A stretch of DNA of 12,385 bases from Ilumatobacter sp. (lineage in GTDB: Bacteria; Actinomycetota; Acidimicrobiia; Acidimicrobiales; Ilumatobacteraceae), in contig JAJCXU010000419.1 in NCBI GenBank assembly GCA_029263275.1, positions 1-12,385 on the forward strand. The letters run 5' to 3'. Of the stretch, positions 6,753 to 12,385 are shown piece by piece; the first letter of the stretch is position 1, and each line of letters begins with the position of its first letter. A model generated the notes under the pieces. That model was not told the DNA's origin. It saw nothing but the letters and a program-made list of their open reading frames with translations, and did no database searches. The translations under genes and the position numbers were made by a program.

Positions 6753-8660
6753 ATGTCCCGACACGACGAGCGCTCGCCCGTACCACGCGCCCTCATTCGT
6801 GCCGGCGCGCTGCTCTGTGTGTCGGCACTGCTCGTCGGCACGACGCCTGACTCGGCGTTGGCCGACGACGATGCCGCACGCGAACTCGCCGAACGCCATG
6901 CTCCGTCGTTTCGACTCAAGGAACAGTCAGGACCGTGCGACACCGACGGTGAGGCATTCGAACCCACCGCCGTCGACATCGTCATCGGCAACGACGACGT
7001 GTTGCTGCGCCAAGCCGGCGTCGGCGACCCGGTCGTCACTCGCGGACCAACAGCTGCGGACCTCTACGGCCGCGGCGAGGGCTTCTTCCTCGACTTCAAC
7101 GGTCTCGCGTTGGAACCGGAGTGCGTCTACGAACGTGATTTCGCGAACTACACCGACGACCTCGACTCGGTGGTGTACGCCCACGTCGCGCAACAGGACG
7201 ACGAGCCCGACCAGCTCGTCGTGCAGTACTGGATCTACTGGTACTTCAACGACTGGAACAACAAGCACGAGAGCGATTGGGAGTTCATCCAGCTCCTCTT
7301 CAACGCATCGACGCCCGAAGAAGCATTGACCCAAGATCCAGTCAGCGTCGGCTATGCGCAGCACGAAGGCGGCGAGCGCGCCTCGTGGGACGACGACAAA
7401 CTGGAGCGGGTTGGCGATCGGCCCGTCGTCTACTCCTCTGCCGGCTCGCACGCGAGCTACTACGCCTCGACCATCCACCTCGGCCGATCTGCATCGGAGG
7501 GGTTCGGATGCGACACCACGACCGGACCGTCCCGCACGGTTGACCCCGCCGTCATTCTCCTCCCCACCGAAGCGACGTCGGCCACCGACGAGTTTGCGTG
7601 GCTCGAGTTCGACGGACGATGGGGTGAGCGCCATGGCGGCCCCTTCAACGGACCGACCGGACCGACCAGCAAAGACCAGTGGCTTCGCCCCATCGACTGG
7701 CACGACGACCTGCGCAGCAGCAGCGTCGAAATCCCAGGCGGCGACGAGAACAACGCCACGGCACTCACCACGTTCTGCAGCGTGGTCGACTTCGGCTCCA
7801 ATCAGCTGCGCGCGGTGCAGGTCTCACCGCTCCGGCTGATCGTGGTGCTCGTCGCCGGCGGGCTCGGTTTGCGGTTCGCTGCTCGGCGCACCGAGTGGAC
7901 TGGCGTCCCGGCGGTACCCCTGCGACACCGTCGTCGCGTCGGTCAGATGCTGCGCACCGCGGCAACGTCCGCGTGGATCACACGTGGAGCGCTGACGCTC
8001 CTCGGTCTCGTGTACGTCCCTGCAGCCGTGATCGTCGCTGTGGTCGGCGCGATCGGTTCCTACAACGCGGCCACAGCGGTCGCGGGCGTGTTGACCACGG
8101 TGATGTACGGGCTGTCCGTCGCGCTCGTGTCTGCCTATTGGCATCTGGCTCGCGACGAACGCGACCGGCCCGTGCTGCCAGCGATGCGGCTCATACGGAG
8201 CCGAGCCACAGCGATTGCACTGACCGCGCTGCGCGCCTCAGCCATCGTGTTCATTCTCGGTTTCTCCATCGTCGGGATGCCCTGGGCGATCCGCCAGCTC
8301 GTCCGCTACCAGTTCGCCGTGCCGATTGCCGCGACCGAAGGCCTGTCCGGAGCGGCGGCGCTCGCCCGGAGCAGCGAACTTGTCGCCGGTCGATGGTGGC
8401 GCACCGCCTTCACGGTGGGCACATTCGTCGCCATCGCCTTTGTGCTCAACAGCGCACTGCAGATACTCCTGCTGATTGGCTTCAGCGGCCTGGCGCTCTG
8501 GTTGTTCGTCGCCGTCGCCTTCTTGATCACTGGCCTGATCGTGCCGATGGCGGCGACCGCACCCGTGTTGCTGTACGGCGACGCGGCCGCAGAATTCGTG
8601 GAGCTGGCTCACCAGCCGGCCGAGAACTTCGACGGAGACCCCATCAATGTCGCAACGTGA
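6753..8660 (+). CDS. Exported Vps62-like domain fused to a C-terminal polytopic membrane domain
   Basis: A 635-residue two-part protein. Residues 12-37 are a signal peptide (ALIRAGALLCVSALLVGT, cleavage near ALA/DD). Residues about 40-330 resemble Vps62/DUF946-type domains: QYWIYWYFNDWNNKHESDWE (159-178) matches the family's aromatic run plus HEGDWE, then QHEGGERASWDDD (203-215), then RPVVYSSAGSHASYY (223-237). Near 359-376 a hydrophobic helix enters the membrane. Residues 400-605 hold about five more helices, with RYQFAVPIAATEG...ALARSSELVAGRWWR (518-550) recalling the membrane domains attached to glycerophosphodiester phosphodiesterases. The tail is acidic. The first domain should face outside. 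Its activity is unknown in bacteria; the intact H172/E173/D175/W176/E177 cluster suggests a conserved binding or catalytic site. It is transcribed divergently from the acyl-CoA dehydrogenase. The family call is from remembered motifs and is weaker for the membrane half. Confidence 0.75.
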   Translation: MSRHDERSPVPRALIRAGALLCVSALLVGTTPDSALADDDAARELAERHAPSFRLKEQSGPCDTDGEAFEPTAVDIVIGNDDVLLRQAGVGDPVVTRGPTAADLYGRGEGFFLDFNGLALEPECVYERDFANYTDDLDSVVYAHVAQQDDEPDQLVVQYWIYWYFNDWNNKHESDWEFIQLLFNASTPEEALTQDPVSVGYAQHEGGERASWDDDKLERVGDRPVVYSSAGSHASYYASTIHLGRSASEGFGCDTTTGPSRTVDPAVILLPTEATSATDEFAWLEFDGRWGERHGGPFNGPTGPTSKDQWLRPIDWHDDLRSSSVEIPGGDENNATALTTFCSVVDFGSNQLRAVQVSPLRLIVVLVAGGLGLRFAARRTEWTGVPAVPLRHRRRVGQMLRTAATSAWITRGALTLLGLVYVPAAVIVAVVGAIGSYNAATAVAGVLTTVMYGLSVALVSAYWHLARDERDRPVLPAMRLIRSRATAIALTALRASAIVFILGFSIVGMPWAIRQLVRYQFAVPIAATEGLSGAAALARSSELVAGRWWRTAFTVGTFVAIAFVLNSALQILLLIGFSGLALWLFVAVAFLITGLIVPMAATAPVLLYGDAAAEFVELAHQPAENFDGDPINVAT

Positions 8661-8732
8661 CCCGACGTCGGAGACCCCACCCGGTCACTGACACTCGATT
8701 GCCAACGACGCATGGGGATCGAAAGCCTACGA

Positions 8733-8765
8733 CGACTTCGTCCGACATCGTCGGGAGCGAAGTCG
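8733..8765. terminator. Two-tier hairpin between convergent genes, probable bidirectional terminator
   Basis: CGACTTCG (8733-8740) pairs with CGAAGTCG (8758-8765). Inside, CCGAC (8742-8746) pairs with GTCGG (8750-8754) around a 3-nt loop, with a small asymmetric internal loop between the stems. It lies 72 bp after the Vps62-like stop and 45 bp after the photolyase stop, so it can serve both. There is no T-run on either side. The rest of the 8661-8810 gap holds only a 10-bp palindrome (CCGACGTCGG, 8662-8671) just after the first stop. Confidence 0.5.
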
Positions 8766-8810
8766 GCCAGACCGCGCTCGCCAAGGCCCGGTCACTCTTC
8801 GCGCTGCCCG

Positions 8811-10058
8811 TCAACGGTGGATACGGACGGACTTGCGCCAGGCGCTGTAGCTGCTGATCGGGCCGTTGCGTGGCGCGGCCAGCCACGGCCAGGGGTGCGT
8901 CTCAGCGGGAATGATCGATTCTGCACGTGATCTGAACCCCGGGACGGGCGCGAACGTCACGGCGACCTCCCGATCCTGGAGTACTGCAATCGGGTCGCCG
9001 AGATGGAGTTCCAACGTGTTCGTCGCGCCGAATTCGGCCAACGTCTCGACGAGAAACACGAGACGTTTGGAACTGAGCCGAAGCCTGGCGAGCAACTGCT
9101 CATCGAAGACGAAGACGACTGGTAGTCCGGGGCGAGCGAACACCGCCGGATCGGCGATACCCAGCGACTCGGCTGTGAGCCACACCGTGTCGGCAAGCCG
9201 CGATTCGACGACATGCTTTGGCCCAGACGTACGAATGCCATGCGGGTCGCGTCGAAGCTCAACCGGCTCCGAGATCGGATCGAGCGGAGGGTTGTCGGGC
9301 CACTCTTCGATCGGGCACCAATGATTCATCTCGCAGAGATTGCACAGCGCTCCTGCGCGCTTCTCGACCTGGTAGCGACTGAATCCGAAGTGCTTGGGCG
9401 AGCCTGCCCCGGTGGTCCATTGCCATCCCAGCCGGTTCGCGGCGCGGCTGCCATCGAGCAGGTGGCGGAAGAAGTGGTCCTCGCCGGCCTGCCACGGCAT
9501 GCCTTCGCGGATTGCCCAGTGGCTGGCCAACCACATCCGGGCCTGGTTGACCAACCAGCCGTCGTTCAACAGTTCGCCAATTGTGTTGTCCATGCAGGCC
9601 ATGCGGCGATCCCAGCCGGCGTCGAAGTCGGCCGTCGCCGTCGCCGGCAACGCGTTGTGCACCCCGCGCCGACTCTTCGCACCGAGCCGCGAGTACCAGT
9701 GGCGGGCGAACTCCTGCCACAGCAACTCATCGCGGAACTTCGCAACATCGCGCTCTGGCCCCTCGGCCACGTGGTCCCACAACTGGCGCAACGTGATCAG
9801 ACCATGACGGACATATGGAGAGAGTGCCGATGCGCCGCGCCGTGACACCGGCAGCACTTCGTCGCGGTTGCGCGCATAGCCGCTGACATCGAACGCGGCG
9901 AGCGCTGAATCCGCGGCCCGTTGTCCGCCAGAGAACTCATCCGAGCCATGCACGTCGTCACAAACCAGATCTGCGAAGTGTGCTGCCACGAACGCCAGCG
10001 CTGCATCACGGCCCGGCTCGGGCAGAGGCAGCCCTGTGGTCGGCACCATCGTCACCAT
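8811..10058 (-). CDS. Photolyase/cryptochrome-family flavoprotein with permuted domain order and four FeS-type cysteines
   Basis: A 415-residue protein. Residues 15-255 read as the helical FAD-binding domain that is normally C-terminal. They include the FSGGQRAADSALAAF and YARNRDEV connector, SALSPYVRHGLITLRQLWDHV (77-97), FRDELLWQEFARHWY (108-122), NDGWLVNQARMWLASHW (165-181), and DGSRAANRLGWQWTTGAGSPK (202-222). C155, C239, C242 and C248 occur in MACMDN and CNLCEMNHWCP, the arrangement of [4Fe-4S]-binding ligands in FeS-BCP photolyases. Residues about 290-415 then resemble the alpha/beta domain that normally opens the protein: TVWLTAESLGIADPAVFA parallels the family's VVWFRRDLRLxDNPAL, followed by PVVFVFD, LSSKRLVFLVETLAEF, LGDPIAVL, and PISSYSAWRK. 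It could repair UV-damaged DNA or sense blue light. A second in-frame ATG lies at 10049. The second flavin-site Asp (DGD) is Ser204. Confidence 0.8.
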   Translation of the reverse strand: MVTMVPTTGLPLPEPGRDAALAFVAAHFADLVCDDVHGSDEFSGGQRAADSALAAFDVSGYARNRDEVLPVSRRGASALSPYVRHGLITLRQLWDHVAEGPERDVAKFRDELLWQEFARHWYSRLGAKSRRGVHNALPATATADFDAGWDRRMACMDNTIGELLNDGWLVNQARMWLASHWAIREGMPWQAGEDHFFRHLLDGSRAANRLGWQWTTGAGSPKHFGFSRYQVEKRAGALCNLCEMNHWCPIEEWPDNPPLDPISEPVELRRDPHGIRTSGPKHVVESRLADTVWLTAESLGIADPAVFARPGLPVVFVFDEQLLARLRLSSKRLVFLVETLAEFGATNTLELHLGDPIAVLQDREVAVTFAPVPGFRSRAESIIPAETHPWPWLAAPRNGPISSYSAWRKSVRIHR

Positions 10059-10109
10059 GATGGTCTATCCCGCCTCGGCGTTGATCGCCAGACCCGGCGG
10101 ATCGTGCCA

Positions 10110-10115
10110 TAGGTT
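10110..10115 (+). promoter_or_regulatory. -10 hexamer (TAGGTT) for the DUF4032 gene, leaderless arrangement
   Basis: TAGGTT is followed by 6 nt (gagggg) and the GTG at 10122. That puts the transcription start on the start codon. The G-run resembles a Shine-Dalgarno but directly abuts the GTG, too close to act as one. The hexamer sits in the 63-bp gap shared with the divergent photolyase gene, for which I found no comparable -10 box. Confidence 0.6.
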
Positions 10116-10121
10116 GAGGGG

Positions 10122-11366
10122 GTGAGGATTCGACTCTTCGACCCCGCGGCCAACCCGAGGTTCGACGACCTCCCCTGGGCCACGCCGCTCGAACAGTGGG
10201 TCCACCCGCGCCTCACCGACCTGCCGGCCGGGTTGCATCGCCACATCGTCCGCTTCGTTCACTACGACGGCCAGTTCTACGCACTCAAGGAACTCCCGAA
10301 CCGGCTCGCGGAGCGTGAGTACGGGCTGCTGCGCACAATGAACGATCGCGGTCTGCCGGTCGTCGCTGCCGTTGCGCTCGTCGACGAGCGCGGCGGCCCC
10401 GACCCGGTGTTGATCACTCGCTACCTGCACTATGCACTGCCGTTCCGGCTGCTCTTCGACGAGCGTCCGGAGATCGGCCCCGACATTGATCCCGATCTCG
10501 AGATGGCCGAGACACTCGTCGAATCGATCGCCACCTTGCTCGCACGGCTGCACACCGCAGGGTTCTTCTGGGGCGACTGCTCGCTGTCCAATGCTCTGTT
10601 CCGGCGAGACGAACTTCATCTCTCGGCATATGCGCTCGACACCGAGACGGGCGAACTCCATGAGCAGATGACGCGGGGCCAACGTCAGAACGATGTCGAG
10701 ATGGCCATCGTCAACATCGCTGGCGGATTGGCCGACCTCGCCGCTGCGGGGCAGCTGCCAGCATCGGTCGACCCGTTTGATGTCGCCCCTCGGATCGGCA
10801 CCACCTACGACCGAATCTGGGACGAGCTACACGGTTCGTCCACCTATGACCCTCAAGATCCGGCAGGGCTCCAAACTCGCCTCGACCGACTCCACGACCT
10901 CGGGTTCGGCGTCAGTGAAGCGGTCATCACCGACGCCACCGAGTCAGGCGCGTTCGTGTTCCGACCTGCGACGATCGTGGGCGGCTACCACCGCCGCGAG
11001 CTCGTTGAACTGACCGGTATCATCGCCCGCGAACATCAGGCCCATCGCCTCCTCGACGACATCGGCCGACTCAGGGCAGAACTCACCGTCGACGCTGATG
11101 GCGAGCTGCCGCTCCGCCTGGTCGGACATCGATGGCTCACCGAGTGGTACGACCCGGTTCTGGCCGCCGTACCCACTGACGTGGCCGGCAAACTCGAACG
11201 TCCTCAGCTGTACATCGAGGTGCTCGATCACTTGGAGCTCCATCCGACCGACGAAGCCGACCGCCGATCAGCCCTCATCGAGGCAGCGAAGCGGTATGCC
11301 GACAACGTGCTCGCCCGACGACGACACGAGCGGGTCACCGCTGACTGGACCGGCGCCGAGAGCTGA
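10122..11366 (+). CDS. DUF4032 protein with N-terminal protein/lipopolysaccharide kinase-like domain
   Basis: A 414-residue soluble protein. Residues about 20-190 form an atypical kinase fold. RHIVRFVHYDGQFYALKE (40-57) gives the beta-3 lysine K56. AEREYGLL (63-70) gives the helix-C glutamate E65. LITRYLHYALPFRLLF (97-112) is the hinge. FFWGDCSLSNALFRRD (148-163) is the catalytic loop with D152 and N157. ALDTETGELH (171-180) supplies D173 as the metal-binding aspartate in place of DFG. GQRQNDVEMAIVNIAGGL (186-203) and the C-terminal half (about 210-400), with GYHRRELVELTGI (288-300), are typical DUF4032. The family is widespread in actinobacteria; no substrate is established as far as I know. 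Intact catalytic residues argue that it is an active phosphotransferase. The GTG start is set by the TAGGTT box 6 nt upstream. It ends 12 bp from the convergent formate dehydrogenase-like gene. Confidence 0.87.
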   Translation: MRIRLFDPAANPRFDDLPWATPLEQWVHPRLTDLPAGLHRHIVRFVHYDGQFYALKELPNRLAEREYGLLRTMNDRGLPVVAAVALVDERGGPDPVLITRYLHYALPFRLLFDERPEIGPDIDPDLEMAETLVESIATLLARLHTAGFFWGDCSLSNALFRRDELHLSAYALDTETGELHEQMTRGQRQNDVEMAIVNIAGGLADLAAAGQLPASVDPFDVAPRIGTTYDRIWDELHGSSTYDPQDPAGLQTRLDRLHDLGFGVSEAVITDATESGAFVFRPATIVGGYHRRELVELTGIIAREHQAHRLLDDIGRLRAELTVDADGELPLRLVGHRWLTEWYDPVLAAVPTDVAGKLERPQLYIEVLDHLELHPTDEADRRSALIEAAKRYADNVLARRRHERVTADWTGAES

Positions 11367-11378
11367 CGGTGTCGCTGG

Positions 11379-12221
11379 TCAGACGTATTTCCAGCCGAAC
11401 CGACCCTTGATGCACAGGTGCCCGTGTGTGACCTCGTGGTCGGCCGGGCTGGTGACCTTGACGATCTCGTTGTCTTGCACGTGCAGTTCGAGATTGCAGC
11501 CGACGCCGCAATACGAGCACACCGTGCGCGTCACCGATTGTTCGTCTTCACGCCAGTTGTCTGCCTCACGCAGATCGAACTCGGTCTTGAATTGCAGTGC
11601 GTTGGTTGGGCACACGCCAATGCAGTTGCCGCAGTAGACGCACGCCGAGTCGGGCAGCGTGACGTCGAACTCGGTTGAGATTCGATTGTCGAAGCCGCGC
11701 CCCGACATCGCGATGGCGAAGGTGAACTGCGCCTCTTCGCCGCAAGCATCGACGCACTTGTAGCAGAGGACGCACTTGTCGTAGTCGCGGATGTACAGGT
11801 TGTCCTGCACCTTGACCGGTTGATCGAATCGTTCCGCGCCCTCGGCATACCGACTGGTGTCGACGCCGTACTGCTCGGACCACCCGTTGATCTCCGGCGC
11901 CTGGCTGAGATCGTTGGCCGTGCCGAGGAATTCGAGCACCATCTTGCGGCTGTGCCGGACTCGGTCGGAGTCGGTCTGGATCTCCATGCCGTCTTCGGCG
12001 GGACGAGAACATGACGGCACGAGTGTGCGGTTGCCTTCGACCTCGACCACGCACACGCGGCACGCGTTGACCGGGTTGAGATTCTCGGCGTAGCAGATGG
12101 TTGGCGTGTCGACGCCGTGCTGAGTACACGCATCAAGAATCGTGGCGCCCTCGTCGACCGTGACGTCGGCGCCGTCGATCCGAACCGTGACTTGGGTAAC
12201 GGTCTCCGTGCGTGGGTTCAT
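11379..12221 (-). CDS. Stand-alone Fe-S subunit resembling the N-terminus of NAD-dependent formate dehydrogenase alpha / NuoG
   Basis: A 280-residue cytoplasmic electron-transfer protein. In order: a plant-type [2Fe-2S] domain (11-80) with C43, C54, C57 and C71; a linker with EQYGVDTSRYAEGAERF (116-132); two [4Fe-4S] ferredoxin motifs, CVLCYKCVDAC (150-160) and CVYCGNCIGVC (194-204); then the Mo/W-bis-MGD enzyme motif C235-x2-C238-x3-C242 ... C270, with KGRFGWKYV as the last residues. In formate dehydrogenase alpha the large molybdopterin domain continues from there. Here the frame stops, and the convergent DUF4032 gene begins 12 bp further on. The His-Cys [4Fe-4S] loop usual between the [2Fe-2S] domain and the ferredoxin pair is absent. 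HoxU/NuoG is the alternative, but the final motif favours formate dehydrogenase. The ATG overlaps the upstream stop (ATGA), so it is translationally coupled to the NuoF-like subunit, its expected NADH-side partner. Confidence 0.85.
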   Translation of the reverse strand: MNPRTETVTQVTVRIDGADVTVDEGATILDACTQHGVDTPTICYAENLNPVNACRVCVVEVEGNRTLVPSCSRPAEDGMEIQTDSDRVRHSRKMVLEFLGTANDLSQAPEINGWSEQYGVDTSRYAEGAERFDQPVKVQDNLYIRDYDKCVLCYKCVDACGEEAQFTFAIAMSGRGFDNRISTEFDVTLPDSACVYCGNCIGVCPTNALQFKTEFDLREADNWREDEQSVTRTVCSYCGVGCNLELHVQDNEIVKVTSPADHEVTHGHLCIKGRFGWKYV

Positions 12222-12385
12222 GACGAAGCTCCGATCAGGCCGAGGCGGATGGCGGATTGCACCGCGCCGGCAGCGGTGTGGCCGAGACCGCAGATCGACG
12301 CATCAGCCATCGCTCGCGCCATGTCGTCGATGAGCTGGGCCCGTTGGGCGCTGAGCTTGCCCCGCGCTGCCATCTCGACGACGAC
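12218..12385 (-). CDS. NuoF/FdhB/HoxF-like NADH-binding flavoprotein subunit, C-terminal end (partial)
   Basis: The minus-strand frame is open to the window edge and gives 55 residues before a TGA that overlaps the next ATG. The sequence IDDMARAMADASICGLGHTA (19-38 of the fragment) matches the end of complex I 51-kDa-type subunits, where MxxxSxCGLGxTA carries the fourth cysteine of the N3-type [4Fe-4S] cluster (C32 here). The FMN/NADH-binding part and the CxxCxxC motif lie outside the window. Such subunits oxidise NADH or reduce NAD+ in formate dehydrogenases, hydrogenases and complex I. Its coupling to the Fe-S subunit suggests a soluble NAD-linked formate dehydrogenase-type complex. Only the C-terminal tail is seen, so the subtype is inferred. 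Confidence 0.85.
   Translation of the reverse strand, partial: VVVEMAARGKLSAQRAQLIDDMARAMADASICGLGHTAAGAVQSAIRLGLIGASS

Noticed and set aside
6667..6786. Upstream extension of the acyl-CoA dehydrogenase reading frame to an ATG at 6786
   Set aside because: The extra 40 residues are Pro/Arg-rich, unlike the family, and would overlap the start of the divergent gene; MDFDLP at 6666 is the family-like N-terminus.
6097..7329. Plus-strand open frame of 410 codons over the divergent gap
   Set aside because: Its first half is antisense to the acyl-CoA dehydrogenase and its second half is an out-of-frame Ser/Thr/Arg-rich reading of the Vps62-like gene.
11363..11382. CTGAC...GTCAG inverted repeat spanning both convergent stop codons
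   Set aside because: Only 5 bp of stem around a 10-nt loop, partly forced by the two TGA codons; too weak to call a terminator.
11379..12221. Reading the Fe-S protein as HoxU of a bidirectional hydrogenase
   Set aside because: The C-terminal CxxCxxxC...C plus KGRFGW motif belongs to molybdopterin oxidoreductases such as formate dehydrogenase and is not expected in HoxU.

Overview
The window is one continuous stretch of high-GC bacterial chromosome with short intergenic gaps, strong G/C at third codon positions, several GTG starts and almost no Shine-Dalgarno motifs. A polyphosphate glucokinase, a DUF4032 protein, an indolepyruvate:ferredoxin oxidoreductase C-terminus and leaderless-type promoters all point to an actinobacterium. 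An aquatic Acidimicrobiia/Ilumatobacter-like lineage would fit, but that is inference. I see no rRNA, tRNA, CRISPR array, IS element, phage gene or attachment site. The region reads as core or lineage-specific chromosome rather than an island, and no gap between genes reaches 300 bp.

Layout. (1) 1-1269, plus strand: the 3' end of an indolepyruvate:ferredoxin oxidoreductase-type gene, overlapped by a YihY/BrkB membrane protein gene and closed by a strong hairpin. (2) 1327-2442, plus: a CaCA-family Na+/Ca2+ antiporter, tail to tail with (3) 2445-3212, minus: polyphosphate glucokinase PpgK. (4) 3267-5267, minus: a secreted CSLREA/parallel beta-helix protein ending in a Thr/Ser linker. (5) 5434-6666, minus: an acyl-CoA dehydrogenase, divergent from (6) 6753-8660, plus: an exported Vps62-like domain fused to a polytopic membrane domain. 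(7) 8811-10058, minus: a photolyase/cryptochrome-family protein with its two domains in reversed order. It is divergent from (8) 10122-11366, plus: a DUF4032 protein with an intact kinase-like active site. (9) 11379-12385, minus: an operon fragment of a NuoF/FdhB-like flavoprotein C-terminus, translationally coupled to an Fe-S protein that looks like the detached front end of an NAD-dependent formate dehydrogenase alpha subunit.

The genes do not form one pathway. The most interesting item is the photolyase homologue. Its FAD-binding domain, with four cysteines placed as in iron-sulfur (FeS-BCP) photolyases, comes first. A recognisable alpha/beta 'antenna' domain, which is N-terminal in the usual family, follows it, so the gene looks circularly permuted. 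Second are the formate dehydrogenase-like Fe-S subunit, which stops right after the Mo-enzyme [4Fe-4S] motif and lacks the His-Cys cluster loop, and the Vps62/membrane fusion. Across the window, TANNNT hexamers lie 6-7 nt upstream of several start codons, which suggests leaderless mRNAs and helps choose starts.
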